DNA of 64,000 nt from an uncultured Coriobacteriaceae bacterium (GCA_902773995.1 CACYGL010000001.1:124001-188000); one strand, 5' to 3'; positions 26,289 through 35,363 are shown, counted from the stretch's first letter. A program made the numbers and translations. The notes: generated by a model not told the origin, from the sequence alone.

Positions 26289-27125
26289 CTAGTCGTCCTC
26301 CCTCTGATCGCCAGCATCGCCGGCGGACAACGCCTCTATCGCGGCCACCTCGGAAGAGGTGAGCTCGCGCCAAGACCCCTCTTCGACCCCCGTGAGCGAG
26401 AGCGGGCCAAACGAATCGCGGTGCAGTCGCAAGACCTTGTGCCCCACTGCCTGCATCATCTTCTTGACCTGGTGCTTTCTTCCCTCGTGGATGGTAAGTC
26501 CAACCACGGCGTTGGGCTCTCCCCCGCCTGTGCGCCCCGCACCGCGCGGAGCCACAACAGAGAAGAGCGGATCGGCCTTTCGGAGGAGCTCCGCGCCAGC
26601 GGGAGACGCCGGTCCATCCTCGAGCAGGACCCCATGCCTCAGACGATCGAGGTCATGCGCCGAGGGCGTGCCCGAGACCAGGGCAACGTAGTGCTTCTCG
26701 ACGTGACGCGAGGGGTGGAGAAGGTCCTGACCCACGTTACCGTTGGTGGTAAAGAGCAGCAGGCCCGTGGTATCCATGTCAAGACGCCCCACGGGAAAGA
26801 GCCCGGGGAAGCGATCTGTGGGCACGAGCTCTGCCACGGTGTGTCTTCCCTGGGGGTCGCTCATCGTGGTGACGTAGCCCGAGGGCTTGTAGAGCATGAG
26901 GTAGCAGGGACGCTCGAGGATGTGACACTCGATGCCGTCGACGCTCACCACGTCGCTCGCGGGGTCGACCTTGCTGCCAAGCTCGGTCACGACCTCCCCA
27001 TTCACGCGAACGCGGCCGGCTGTCATGAGCCGCTCGGCACCGCGCCTGCTCGCCACGCCCGCACGGGCCAGGAAGCGCTGCAGCCGCATGGGGTAGAGCC
27101 CGTCCTCGCGCACGGGATCACTCAT
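26289..27125 (-). CDS. rluB: RsuA/RluB-family 23S/16S rRNA pseudouridine synthase
   Basis: 278 residues. An N-terminal S4 RNA-binding domain (LQRFLARAGVASRR, GRVRVNG) precedes the catalytic domain with GRLDMDTTGLLLFT, holding the catalytic Asp. The C terminus has HEGRKHQVKKMM. Linkage to scpA/scpB is the classic rluB position, so RluB (23S U2605) is preferred over RsuA. Start choice between ATGs at 27125 and 27134 is uncertain, as both SDs are weak; it overlaps scpB by eight bases. Confidence 0.88.
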   Translation of the reverse strand: MSDPVREDGLYPMRLQRFLARAGVASRRGAERLMTAGRVRVNGEVVTELGSKVDPASDVVSVDGIECHILERPCYLMLYKPSGYVTTMSDPQGRHTVAELVPTDRFPGLFPVGRLDMDTTGLLLFTTNGNVGQDLLHPSRHVEKHYVALVSGTPSAHDLDRLRHGVLLEDGPASPAGAELLRKADPLFSVVAPRGAGRTGGGEPNAVVGLTIHEGRKHQVKKMMQAVGHKVLRLHRDSFGPLSLTGVEEGSWRELTSSEVAAIEALSAGDAGDQREDD

Positions 27126-27822
27126 CGTTTTCATCACCAGCCGCGTCGGCGTCGACGCCGTCTGGCTCCTCCGAGCCATCCCCCAGGAGGTCCCGCTCGT
27201 CATCGATGTCGTCAGAGGTTTCCTCGAGCGTGGACTGGAGAGAACGGCCCGAGAGCCGCTCGCGGATGAACTGCTTGGACTGCTCGTCCGGCGCGAAGTC
27301 CTCGAGGGGCGGAAGGTCGCGAATGCTCCTCAGGCCAAAGCGTTCGAGGAAGGCGCGCGTAGTGCCAAAGAGTACCGCCTGCCCATGCTCGGCGTCGTGA
27401 CCCACCTCGCGCACCAGGCCCTTCTCGCGCAGAGACGCAATGACGCCATCGGAGTTCACGCCGCGGATCGCGCGCACGCCCTCACGCGAGACGGGCTGGT
27501 GGTAGGCAATCACAGCAAGCGTCTCCAGCGCCGCCTGCGAGAGGCGCCGCTGGTCCCACGAGAGCACGTACTCGGCGACCTGGTCGTGGAAGGCAGGGTG
27601 CGTGAAGAGGCGCCACCCTCCAGCGACCTCGCGCAGCTGGAAGCCACGGTTTGCGTCTGCATACTCGGCCGAGAGTTCCGCAAGCGCCGAGGCGACGTCA
27701 CCCGGCGCGGCGCCCGTGGCCTTTGCCAGATCCGTCGCGGATACGGAGTCGTCGGACACAAGGAGGAGCGCCTCCAGGAGCCCCTTGAGCGAGTCGTTCT
27801 CAAGCCTCTCCAGATCTGCCAT
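27118..27822 (-). CDS. scpB: Segregation and condensation protein B
   Basis: 234 residues. Two winged-helix domains (about 10-90 and 95-165) with the family motif TLAVIAYHQPVSREGVRAIRG are followed by an acidic tail rich in Asp and Glu. It binds ScpA in the SMC condensin complex. ATG at 27822 overlaps the scpA stop (TGATG) with GGGGGAGG upstream. The acidic tail of about 50 residues is longer than usual. Confidence 0.94.
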   Translation of the reverse strand: MADLERLENDSLKGLLEALLLVSDDSVSATDLAKATGAAPGDVASALAELSAEYADANRGFQLREVAGGWRLFTHPAFHDQVAEYVLSWDQRRLSQAALETLAVIAYHQPVSREGVRAIRGVNSDGVIASLREKGLVREVGHDAEHGQAVLFGTTRAFLERFGLRSIRDLPPLEDFAPDEQSKQFIRERLSGRSLQSTLEETSDDIDDERDLLGDGSEEPDGVDADAAGDENDE

Positions 27823-28742
27823 CACGCATCCTCCCCCGTACTGTCTTGTGCCGTGACCGCGCCGTCATCTGAGTCAAGGACGTCTCCAAAGCCCAGCTCA
27901 GCCAGGTCCTTTTCGTCCACGCCCTGCTCGTCAAGCTCGTAGAGAACCGAGTCGTCCATCTCGTAGGGCGTAGCCCCCTCCACGTGGTCGAGCTCGATCT
28001 CGCCAAAGTTGCGCTCCTGGTGCATGCGCAGCTTGTCCCTGTGGTAGAGGTCGAGCACGGCCAGGAAGTTTGCCACCACGACCTCAGGCTCGCTGGAGCC
28101 GTCCAGGAGCTCCGAGAACGTGAGATGCCCGCGCGAGCGTGCCAGGCGGTCGACCGAGGCAACCGTGAGCGCAATAGGAAGGCGCTTGGGCGCGATGTGC
28201 TCGGACTCGAGGAGGAAGGTCTCTCGGTGGGCATCGATGTCCGCGCAGATGACGGCAAGGCTGCGCAGCGTGATGCCCTCGAGGTAGTCGGGCATGAGGC
28301 CCAGGAACTCCGGGTCAGGCCCCACGGTGCGCGGCACCATGCGCGCCTCGGCCTCCATGCGGCTGCCAAGCGCAGCTCCCGCGTTTCTGAACTGCTTGTA
28401 CGTAATGAGGCGGGCAATGAGCACCTCGCGCGCCTCGTCGGGCGAGAGGCCCGCGAGGTCGTCCTCCTCGTCGAGGTCGTCATCTGGCGCGTGTGGCGTA
28501 CGCACAACGCCGCCCTCGGGGACAAGCGCCGCGGCCTTCATGTCCAGAAGCGTTGAGGCGACAAGGACAAAGTCGCTCGCCACGTCCAGATCGAGGTCGC
28601 TCATGCGCTCGACCTCAGCCAGGTACTGATCGGCCACCTCGGCAACCGAGATGGAGCCGATGGCCACCTTCTGCCTGCTCACAAGTTGCAGCAGCAGGTC
28701 GAAGGGACCGGTGTACGCGTCTGTCTTCACACGCCATGACAT
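27822..28742 (-). CDS. scpA: Segregation and condensation protein A (kleisin)
   Basis: 306 residues. The N terminus has the kleisin signature YTGPFDLLLQLV and the SMC-neck-binding helix; the C-terminal winged helix (TFSELLD region, about 215-265) binds the SMC head. An acidic linker lies in between (near 90-100) and an acidic tail follows. Directly upstream of scpB. It closes the SMC ring in chromosome segregation; smc itself is not in this window. Confidence 0.94.
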   Translation of the reverse strand: MSWRVKTDAYTGPFDLLLQLVSRQKVAIGSISVAEVADQYLAEVERMSDLDLDVASDFVLVASTLLDMKAAALVPEGGVVRTPHAPDDDLDEEDDLAGLSPDEAREVLIARLITYKQFRNAGAALGSRMEAEARMVPRTVGPDPEFLGLMPDYLEGITLRSLAVICADIDAHRETFLLESEHIAPKRLPIALTVASVDRLARSRGHLTFSELLDGSSEPEVVVANFLAVLDLYHRDKLRMHQERNFGEIELDHVEGATPYEMDDSVLYELDEQGVDEKDLAELGFGDVLDSDDGAVTAQDSTGEDA

Positions 28743-28748
28743 GCGCCG

Positions 28749-29456
28749 CTATGCCCCCATGAGAAGGTCGAAGAGCGACCCGGCCGTGGAATCGAGAATC
28801 CACCCAAGGGGGTCTACCCCAAACGCATAGGGGATAAGGTAGAGCACCACGATGAGGATGGGCATGGAATAGCGCTGCACCTGGTAGTACGCCCGCCGCG
28901 AGCGCTCGCTCCTAAAGAGGGGCGAGATGACCTTAGATCCGTCAAGCGGAGGGAGCGGGATGAGGTTGAAGCACATGAGCATGAGGTTCACGTAGACGTA
29001 GGTCGAGAGAACCATGAGCACCCAGTAGGCCACCTCATACCATGGGTCCACCGCGAGCGAACCAGCCTCGAGGCCCGAGGTGAAGCCCCAGTAGGCAAGG
29101 CGCCATACGGCGGCACCGGCAAGCGCCTGCAGCAGGTTGCAGACGGGCCCCGCAAGAGCGACCAGCGCCTCGTCCCGGTTTCTCGTCTTGGGGTCAAAGT
29201 ACATTGGGTTGTAGGGCACGGGCTTTGCGTAGGCAAAGATAGGCCCGCCAAACGCCCCCATGATGAGCGGCAGGATAACGGATCCAAAGGGGTCGATGTG
29301 CGCGGCTGGGTTGAGCGTGAGGCGTCCGGCGCGCTTGGCCGTGGGGTCCCCAAGGCGGTTGGCCATCCAGCCATGGGCCACCTCGTGCGGAATGGCGGAG
29401 AGCATGACGAGCCCAACCGAGATGAGGATCGTGATGATGCGAGAGGTCGAGAACAC
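28749..29456 (-). CDS. Site-2 protease family (M50) membrane metalloprotease
   Basis: 235 residues, about six membrane segments. The zinc site is HEVAH (H24, H28), and the third ligand is the Asp of NLIPLPPLDG. There is no PDZ domain, so this is the short SpoIVFB/YwhC-like class and not RseP. In many genomes this gene precedes scpA, as here. GTG start at 29456 follows AAAGGGG by seven bases. Substrate unknown. Confidence 0.9.
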   Translation of the reverse strand: MFSTSRIITILISVGLVMLSAIPHEVAHGWMANRLGDPTAKRAGRLTLNPAAHIDPFGSVILPLIMGAFGGPIFAYAKPVPYNPMYFDPKTRNRDEALVALAGPVCNLLQALAGAAVWRLAYWGFTSGLEAGSLAVDPWYEVAYWVLMVLSTYVYVNLMLMCFNLIPLPPLDGSKVISPLFRSERSRRAYYQVQRYSMPILIVVLYLIPYAFGVDPLGWILDSTAGSLFDLLMGA

Positions 29457-29474
29457 GTCACGCCCCTTTCTGGG

Positions 29475-29773
29475 CTAGATGCGAGCGGCGGCCCTTGCGA
29501 GGAGCCAGTCTATGACAAAGAGCGCAACCGCGACAAGGGCGAAGTCTCCCCTAAAGGCCCCGCCCATGGGCGTGCGAAAGACGAGAAGCCCCGAGACGGA
29601 CTGGGGCACCAAATTCGACACGAAGCATTTACGTCGAGAAGCACCGTGTGAAGCGTACCCAGGTCGAGCGAGTCGACAACCACCAGCACGCAGAGCACCA
29701 CGGCAAGCACACGCGCGACAAGCGCAGCCACGTCGAGAGCGGCACGGGCGCCGGAGTGCGTGAGGCTATGCAT
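29475..29773 (-). pseudogene. Small two-TM membrane protein gene with a one-base frameshift
   Basis: Reading from ATG 29773 gives a first membrane helix (LVARVLAVVLCVLVVVDSLD, residues 19-38) and then DLGTLHTVLLDVNA. Coding quality then switches frame near 29624: the new frame gives FVSNLVPQSVSG, then FALVAVALFVIDWLLA, a second helix, and stops at TAG 29475. Adding one base after GC at 29626-29625 would restore one reading frame of about 99 residues. The ATG overlaps the ABC-F stop by eight bases and the second half ends 18 bp before the next gene, as expected for an intact operon member. Either a true loss or a sequencing error. Confidence 0.7.
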
Positions 29774-31769
29774 CCGCCTCGCCTGCCTCCATGGCCTCGG
29801 AGAGCTCGAGCCATTCCTGTTCGAGAGCGGGAATCTTCTTCGAGAGTGCGTTGTACTCGCTCATGCACTTGTTGAAGCGGTCAGTGTCGTTGTAGAGCTC
29901 CTCGTCGGCCATGAGCGTCACGAGCTCGTTGTAGCGGTCGTGCGCGGGGCCAAGGGCCGCCTCGACCTCCTGCAGGCGCTTCTTGGTCTTACGGAGCGCC
30001 TTGCTCCTGCGGTTGCGCTCCTCGGCCTCGGCGCGGCGCTGCTCCTTGGTCTTGACGTTGCGGCCCGAGGTCTGGTCGGGAGCCTCGCTCGCTACCGGTG
30101 CGGCCTTTGCCTGCGCCGCCTTGCTCGTGGGCACATCCTGCCCAGCGGCCGCGGCCTCGAGCTCCGCGCGCTTGAACTGGTAGTACTCGTAGTCGCCGTC
30201 GTAGAGCGTCACCTTGTGGTCGCGCACGTCGACCACCTTGTTGGCCACGGCGCGTACGAGGTGCTCGTCGTGGGAAATGAGCACGATGGTACCGGGGAAG
30301 TGAACGAGGGCCTGCTCAAGCACGTCGACCGAGTCGATGTCGAGGTGGTTGGTGGGCTCGTCCAGGCAGAGCAGCGGGTCTGGCGCCACGAGCATCTTGG
30401 CAAGGGCGAGACGCGCCTTCTCGCCACCGGAAAGCACCGAGACGCGCTTGTCCACGTCATCGCCATGGAAGAGGAAGGCACCCAGGAGGCGGCGCTCCTC
30501 GGATGTGGTCCAGCCGGGAGCCACGGCATCCATCTCCTGGAGCACGGTGTTTGCAGGGTCAAGCTGCTCGAGCTGGTGCTGCGCGTAGTAGGCACAGGTC
30601 ACGTTCTGGCCAAGCTCGACCGATCCAGCATCAGGAGTGAGGTGCCCGTTGATGAGCTTCATGAGCGTTGACTTACCGGCGCCGTTGGGACCAACGAGCG
30701 CCACGTGGTCACCACGATAGAGCGTGAGGTCAACGTGGTCGTAGACGTGGTTCTCGCCAAAGGACTTTGCGGCGTCCTCCACCTTCACGACGGTGTCGCC
30801 GGTACGAGGCGGATCGGGGAACGAGAAGTGCACCTTCTTGGAGCCCTCGGGGAGAATGACCAGCTCGCTCTTGATCTGCTCGATGCGGCGCATGCGCTCC
30901 TGCGCCTGCGCGGCCTTGGTGGGCTTGTAGCGGAACTTGTCGACAAAGACCTGCATGTGGGCGATCTCTCGCTCCTGGGCGGCGCGCTTGGCGCGCATCT
31001 GCTCCAGGTTGTCCTCGCGCTGCCGCAGGTAGTCGGAGTAGTTGCCCGTGTAGGTGGTCAGGCGGCGGTTCTCGACGGCCGCCACGTGACTCACGCAGGC
31101 GTCCATGAAGGAGCGGTCGTGGGAGACGAGAAGCACTGCGCCGTCGTAGGCCGCGAGGAAGTGCTCGAGCCACTGGACGCTCTCGAGGTCGAGGTGGTTG
31201 GTGGGCTCGTCGAGCAGGAGCAGGTCGGGGTGACGCAGCAGCAGCTTCGAGAGCGCAATGCGCATCTGCCAGCCGCCGGAGAAGTCCGCCGCGGGTTTGT
31301 CGAAGTCCTCGATGGGAAAGCCCAGGCCTCCCAGAATCTGACGGGCGCGGGCATCAAGCTCATAGCCGCCCAAGCGCTCAAAGCGGTCCTGCGCGTGCCC
31401 GTAGTCCTCGAGCAGGCGGTCGAGCTCGGGACCGGGCTTGGTGGTCGAGATCTTTGCCTCGAGCTCGGCCACTCGGCGCTCCCAGCCTTTCACCTCGTGG
31501 GCCGAGTCCACAACCTCCTGGAGGGCAGTCTTCTCGCCATCGATCTTGGTCTCCTGCTCAAGGTAGCCGACGGTGGTCTCCTTTGCAAAGGAGACGGTGC
31601 CCTCGTCAGGTGACTCCTGACCCATGATGATCTTGAGGAGCGTTGTCTTGCCGGCACCGTTGGGGCCAACCAAAGCCCAGCGCTCACCTGCGTTGAGCTG
31701 CAGCGTTGCCTGTGTGTAGAGGACTCTTCCGCCAAACGACTTGGTGATCTTGTCTGCGAGTGCTATCAC
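29766..31769 (-). CDS. ABC-F family ATPase
   Basis: 667 residues, two ATPase domains and no membrane segments. Domain 1: GPNGAGKTT, a divergent signature [20 protein letters not shown]. Domain 2: [27 protein letters not shown]. The inter-domain linker (about 240-310) and a C-terminal coiled coil (about 590-665) are seen. ABC-F proteins act at the ribosomal E site in translation rescue, and some give antibiotic protection. GTG 31769 is chosen for GAGGGG five bases upstream. A -10-like TATACT (31806-31811) and a phased repeat (31843-31913) lie upstream. Confidence 0.87.
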   Translation of the reverse strand: MIALADKITKSFGGRVLYTQATLQLNAGERWALVGPNGAGKTTLLKIIMGQESPDEGTVSFAKETTVGYLEQETKIDGEKTALQEVVDSAHEVKGWERRVAELEAKISTTKPGPELDRLLEDYGHAQDRFERLGGYELDARARQILGGLGFPIEDFDKPAADFSGGWQMRIALSKLLLRHPDLLLLDEPTNHLDLESVQWLEHFLAAYDGAVLLVSHDRSFMDACVSHVAAVENRRLTTYTGNYSDYLRQREDNLEQMRAKRAAQEREIAHMQVFVDKFRYKPTKAAQAQERMRRIEQIKSELVILPEGSKKVHFSFPDPPRTGDTVVKVEDAAKSFGENHVYDHVDLTLYRGDHVALVGPNGAGKSTLMKLINGHLTPDAGSVELGQNVTCAYYAQHQLEQLDPANTVLQEMDAVAPGWTTSEERRLLGAFLFHGDDVDKRVSVLSGGEKARLALAKMLVAPDPLLCLDEPTNHLDIDSVDVLEQALVHFPGTIVLISHDEHLVRAVANKVVDVRDHKVTLYDGDYEYYQFKRAELEAAAAGQDVPTSKAAQAKAAPVASEAPDQTSGRNVKTKEQRRAEAEERNRRSKALRKTKKRLQEVEAALGPAHDRYNELVTLMADEELYNDTDRFNKCMSEYNALSKKIPALEQEWLELSEAMEAGEADA

Positions 31770-31805
31770 GTGAACCCCTCGGGATGCCAAATTTGCCAAG
31801 GGGTG

Positions 31806-31811
31806 AGTATA
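31806..31811 (-). promoter_or_regulatory. Probable -10 element of the ABC-F gene
   Basis: TATACT on the minus strand, about 37 bases before the GTG start. No good -35 lies 16-18 bases upstream, so transcription may need an activator, perhaps bound at the adjacent phased repeat. Confidence 0.45.
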
Positions 31812-31842
31812 CGGTACGCTCATGCAGAAGAGGTGTGCCTGC

Positions 31843-31913
31843 GGGATTCGTTTGCCGGGCAACGGAATCCCACTACCTGGTAATGAAATCCCATTACCAG
31901 GTAGATCAATCCC
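31843..31913. repeat. Phased 21-bp repeat array with nested dyads
   Basis: AATCCC occurs at 31866, 31887 and 31908, exactly 21 bp apart. The two full units share AATCCCAnTACCnGGTA. Overlaid on this is a perfect 13-bp inverted repeat (31873-31885 with 31892-31904, 6-base spacer). A weaker dyad GGGATT...AATCCC spans 31843-31871 and resembles a degenerate third unit. The array fills the gap between the VOC stop and the ABC-F promoter. No T-run follows, so it is unlikely to be a terminator alone. It looks like helically phased protein-binding sites. Confidence 0.65.
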
Positions 31914-31916
31914 GCG

Positions 31917-32291
31917 CTAGTCGTCTACCGTGATGTGGATGGAGAAGCCTGCAATCTCATCCTTGAAGTAGATGAGGTGGGTGGAACCGTCTGGGAACTT
32001 GGCGCGGGACTCCTCGTTGAACTCGAAGCCGCGATCCTCGAACCACTTCTGCGCGGCGTCGATGTCATCCACGTGGAAGCCAATGTGGCCTTTCTCGCCA
32101 CGCCCGGCGCCCTTCATGATTTCGATGTAGGTGTCAACAAAATAGGAAGGCGCAAGCTCCGTTGTGCCAAGGCCCAGAAGGGCCGCCAGTTGCTTGGTGA
32201 TCTTCTCGGCCTTCTCCGGCGTGCCGCCATTAATGCCCACGTGCGCAAGGCGCAGGCCAAGGACCTTCTTGGGATCTTCGCTGGTATTCAT
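31917..32291 (-). CDS. VOC-family (glyoxalase-like) protein
   Basis: 124 residues, one vicinal-oxygen-chelate unit with two beta-alpha-beta-beta-beta modules: LRLAHVGINGG opens module 1 and GHIGFHVDDIDAAQKWFEDRG opens module 2. H18 and a Glu near the C-terminal half could bind metal. Lactoylglutathione lyase and methylmalonyl-CoA epimerase belong to the same fold; the sequence does not settle the reaction. GGAGGG lies seven bases before the ATG. Confidence 0.8.
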   Translation of the reverse strand: MNTSEDPKKVLGLRLAHVGINGGTPEKAEKITKQLAALLGLGTTELAPSYFVDTYIEIMKGAGRGEKGHIGFHVDDIDAAQKWFEDRGFEFNEESRAKFPDGSTHLIYFKDEIAGFSIHITVDD

Positions 32292-32446
32292 GGAGCAGTC
32301 CCTCCCCTGTTAGATGCGAATAATGCTGCATGGCACGCTATGGACCGCACGCCACGACCCCAAGTATATGGGACTTTTGGCATATCTCGCGCGCTGAGAA
32401 ATACTGAAGCACATCACCACCAAGGGATAAGGTCGCAGAAAGACAC

Positions 32447-32477
32447 AAAAAAGACGGCACCCAAGTGGATGCCGTCT
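32447..32477 (-). terminator. Terminator of tRNA-Val
   Basis: An 11-bp stem with one G-U pair (arms 32452-32462 and 32467-32477), a four-base loop, and five to six T on the minus strand. It begins 12 bases after the encoded CCA. Confidence 0.9.
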
Positions 32478-32488
32478 CTCAAATTCTA

Positions 32489-32563
32489 TGGTGGGCGATG
32501 CTGGATTCGAACCAGCGACCCCATCCGTGTGAAGGATGTGCTCTACCCCTGAGCCAATCGCCC
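32489..32563 (-). tRNA. tRNA-Val (anticodon CAC)
   Basis: The cloverleaf folds fully: acceptor GGGCGAT/ATCGCCC, D stem GCTC/GAGC, anticodon stem CATCC/GGATG with loop TTCACAC, T stem GCTGG/CCAGC with TTCGAAT. Discriminator A, and CCA is encoded (32491-32489). It reads GTG. It has its own promoter and terminator, so it is a single-gene transcript. Confidence 0.97.
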
Positions 32564-32575
32564 GTGCGGCTTGCT

Positions 32576-32603
32576 ATATTACCAAAACAATCCGGTTTGG
32601 CAA
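32576..32603 (-). promoter_or_regulatory. Promoter of tRNA-Val
   Basis: -35 TTGCCA (32603-32598), 16-bp spacer, -10 TAATAT (32581-32576). The predicted start lies a few bases before the tRNA 5' end at 32563. Confidence 0.75.
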
Positions 32604-32613
32604 CCGAGAAATT

Positions 32614-34593
32614 CTACCTTCCCGTAATTGCCGCGCGAAGCATCAAGACGTAGGCGTCCGCACCCTCGGGCCGAAGATGTGTGCCATCGTCCCAGAAGTA
32701 CTCGTCGTGCCCAGCGCTCGTCTCGTACCAGTCGATGACCTCGCAGTTGTCATACGCTGCCGCAACCTGCTTGAACAGGGCGTTGTTGATGTCCTGCAGC
32801 GCCAGGGGAACGCGGGCGGTCACAAGGTAGACGCGCTTGCCCGGGTCGACCGCATCAATCAGCGCCTTCACCTGGTCTTCGGTTGCTACACCATTGTCGC
32901 CCAGCGACCACACCACGATATCGCCATCATGCCCCGCGGCAACGTCCTGCGCATAGACATCTGGACCGTCATAGATCTGCCGTCCAACCACGGCATCGAT
33001 ATAGCCATTGGGGAAGATCGTGTTGAACTGGTTGACGGCACCGGCGGGCACGGAGTCTCCAATGAGGATGACCTTGGCGTCAGTGGCGCCCGTCTCTGCG
33101 TCGACGTCGTAGCTCACGTTGTTGATGGACGAGAAAGCGCCGTCAAACGCGGTACCAGCAAAGTACGTCCCCGAGTCATCGTAGCTCTCGAGGCTCTCGG
33201 CCTGCTCCGTGAGCGCAGACTCCTGGCCAGCGGCCATAGCCTGCGGAGTGTTTGCCGTCTCGGCATTGAGCGGCACCAGCATGAGCACGAGCACAGACAC
33301 AAAGCCAACGCTCTCCATCACAAGGCGAGGGAGCGGTTGAGCGAGAAGCCCACGGGTGAGCCTTGAGTGCGAGACGCCCCGCTGGAAGCGCGCATCCCGA
33401 CCGCCAACAAACGTGGGAATGGGCGAGAGCGGGCGTGCTGGCTCCTTCTCCAGGAACCGATATGAGAGCTCGGAGAGCATGCCGATGAGGGCAAACTCAA
33501 GCACCCACCCCCACCAGGGTAGAGGCGTGGTGTTGCTCGCGGGGTTCAAGATGATGAACAGCGGGTAGTGCCAGAGGTAGAGCGCATAGCCACGCTTGCC
33601 GGCCTCAGCCAGTACGGGGACACCAAGGATACGTCCCACAATCGTATGGTTAGGGCGAGAGATGCAACCAACGAGAAGCGCCGTGAGGATTGCCGCAATG
33701 AGAATGCCGCCCCGGTACACAAAGTGGCTGTACCCATTGAAGACAAACATCAAGACTACGATGCCGAGAAGGGAGACGAGCGCAATGACGTCGTACGCAA
33801 GGGCGGGAACGCCACGCTCACGTAGGGAGGGGACGAGTCGCTCGAGACGAAGGCCCCTTCCTCCCGTAGCTATGGCGAGCAGCGCCCCAACAAGAAGCTC
33901 GGCCGCGCGGGTGTCGGGCCCATAGTAGATGCGAGCGGTATCTGCCGTAGGGTCAAAGCGCACCCACATGGCTATCGATGAGGCGAGAATCAGCACACAG
34001 ACTGCCAAGCACGCGTTGCGACGGCTTGGCAGAACGCGCAAGAGCAGAAGCACGACGAGCGGCCACACGATGTAGAACTGCATCACGACGCCCAGATACC
34101 AGAAGTGCGTGAGCGGCGAGGGAGCGCCTGCCGCAGCGAAGTACGACACCTTGCGCACAATGTAGAAGATGTTCTCGAAGAAGAGAAGAGCCGGCAGGGC
34201 ATCACTTTGCACCTTGGGGAGAAGGTAGGGTGCGCGGATTGCCGAGAGGATCACGGTCACCCCGACAACTGCAAGCATCGTGGGCCACAGGCGCACCGCT
34301 CGCTTGAGGATGAGCCTGCCGTACGCGATAGAGCCCGTACGCGCAACCTCTCGCTGGACAGAGAGGGTGAAGAGGTAGCCCGTGATCACAAAGAAGACCG
34401 TGACACCAAAGAAGCCGCCAGGAATCCAGCCCGGGTTTGCGTGATAGAGAACAATGCCGAGAATAGCAATGACGCGCAGACCGTCAAGGCCGGCAACGCG
34501 CCGGGACCCAGTCCGAGATGTGGATGGCTGCGAGCCTCTCTCGGTTACGGAGCTCGCCGAGCTGCCGCGCCTGCCTGTTGCCACACTCTCCAC
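32614..34593 (-). CDS. OatA-like acyltransferase with SGNH domain
   Basis: 659 residues. Residues 35 to about 380 form an acyltransferase-3 domain of ten or so membrane helices with the conserved His in VLYHANPGWIPGGF and the RxxR-like ILKRAVRLWP. After another helix (about 425-445), residues 500-655 form an SGNH hydrolase-like domain with nucleophile Ser in IGDSVPAG and the DxxH pair in DGTHLRPEG. The OatA family O-acetylates peptidoglycan MurNAc, giving lysozyme resistance; other surface glycans are possible. GTG start follows GGGAG. A Ser/Arg-rich cytoplasmic N terminus precedes helix 1. Confidence 0.88.
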   Translation of the reverse strand: MESVATGRRGSSASSVTERGSQPSTSRTGSRRVAGLDGLRVIAILGIVLYHANPGWIPGGFFGVTVFFVITGYLFTLSVQREVARTGSIAYGRLILKRAVRLWPTMLAVVGVTVILSAIRAPYLLPKVQSDALPALLFFENIFYIVRKVSYFAAAGAPSPLTHFWYLGVVMQFYIVWPLVVLLLLRVLPSRRNACLAVCVLILASSIAMWVRFDPTADTARIYYGPDTRAAELLVGALLAIATGGRGLRLERLVPSLRERGVPALAYDVIALVSLLGIVVLMFVFNGYSHFVYRGGILIAAILTALLVGCISRPNHTIVGRILGVPVLAEAGKRGYALYLWHYPLFIILNPASNTTPLPWWGWVLEFALIGMLSELSYRFLEKEPARPLSPIPTFVGGRDARFQRGVSHSRLTRGLLAQPLPRLVMESVGFVSVLVLMLVPLNAETANTPQAMAAGQESALTEQAESLESYDDSGTYFAGTAFDGAFSSINNVSYDVDAETGATDAKVILIGDSVPAGAVNQFNTIFPNGYIDAVVGRQIYDGPDVYAQDVAAGHDGDIVVWSLGDNGVATEDQVKALIDAVDPGKRVYLVTARVPLALQDINNALFKQVAAAYDNCEVIDWYETSAGHDEYFWDDGTHLRPEGADAYVLMLRAAITGR

Positions 34594-34739
34594 GCTTGCC
34601 TACTCCCACACGGATGCCGCTATCGGATCAGAAACCAACGGCAACATTCTATGGCAAAGCGCACGGGACCCTAGGGTACTTTTAAGGTAAGGGGTCCTCT
34701 GCCGGGAGAATCGCCCGAGCGCGAGCGACCTATGCTCGG

Positions 34740-35114
34740 CTAGACCCTCTCGACGCTCTTCTTCACGGCGGCCGTGGCAATGGTGACGAGAAGCGCCAAG
34801 ACAAACGCGACGGCGCCAACCACGATGGGAGCCACCTGGCCGTTGGCAAACGCAACGTCACCTGCGCAGAGCGCCCCAGTGGCAACAGTGGCGCCAGCTG
34901 AGGGCCCCATGAGTTGTGGCGCGTTAGAGGGCACGTTTGCGACCCTGGCACCTCTTGCGCCCACGAGCAGGGCAACCACCGAGGCAGCCACGACAAAGAG
35001 GTCAGTAATGTCGACGCCGAGAACCGCAAGCACGACTCCCGCAACGACGCAGACGCACCCTACGATGAGTGCAACAATGCCAGAGAGCTTGAGCCTCTTT
35101 GCTTCCGGAGACAT
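34740..35114 (-). CDS. Small four-helix membrane protein, function unknown
   Basis: 124 residues with four hydrophobic segments at about 11-34, 37-60, 68-90 and 92-118; the termini are charged (N-terminal SPEAKRLKLSG, C-terminal KKSVERV). No catalytic motif is visible and I do not recognise a family. The ATG at 35114 has GAGGGG six bases upstream; an in-frame upstream Met has no SD. The 146-bp gap downstream contains a GGACCC/GGGTCC hairpin near 34670-34710 that might end the transcript. Confidence 0.7.
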   Translation of the reverse strand: MSPEAKRLKLSGIVALIVGCVCVVAGVVLAVLGVDITDLFVVAASVVALLVGARGARVANVPSNAPQLMGPSAGATVATGALCAGDVAFANGQVAPIVVGAVAFVLALLVTIATAAVKKSVERV

Positions 35115-35223
35115 GAGCCACCCCTCGCTAATAATGCCGCCCGCACACGCGGCGCAGTAACCAAACGGAACTTGTATACCCAATTGAATGGATCAGTTTT
35201 CTTGCCACACGGACTCATCTTGC

Positions 35224-35258
35224 AAAAACGCTCCCCCACCCGCAAGGGAGAGGGAGCG
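35224..35258 (-). terminator. Terminator of the tRNA-Ala/tRNA-CAT operon
   Basis: Stem CGCTCCC/GGGAGCG (35252-35258 with 35229-35235), a G/C-rich inner stem-loop, then TTTTT on the minus strand (35228-35224). Confidence 0.88.
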
Positions 35259-35267
35259 TGCATGTCA

Positions 35268-35343
35268 TGGTGGGCCCAGTAGGATTCGAACCTACAACCC
35301 AGGGATTATGAGTCCCCTGCGCTAACCGTTGCGCCATGAGCCC
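35268..35343 (-). tRNA. tRNA with CAT anticodon, probably tRNA-Ile2
   Basis: All stems pair: acceptor GGGCTCA/TGGGCCC with one G-U, D stem GCGC/GCGC, anticodon stem GGGGA/TCCCT with loop CTCATAA, T stem GTAGG/CCTAC. Discriminator A, CCA encoded. The CTCATAA loop in GACTCATAATC context is typical of the lysidine-modified Ile tRNA that reads AUA; elongator Met cannot be excluded. It shares a transcript with tRNA-Ala, 20 bases upstream. Confidence 0.92.
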
Positions 35344-35363
35344 GTACGAAAAAGGGCGACGGC

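Noticed and set aside
31843-31913. Replication iterons
   Set aside because: No rep gene, no DnaA-box cluster, and the array is tied to a gene promoter.
32489-32563. tRNA-Val as an integration site for an island
   Set aside because: No integrase, no duplicated tRNA 3' end, and the flanking base composition is unremarkable.
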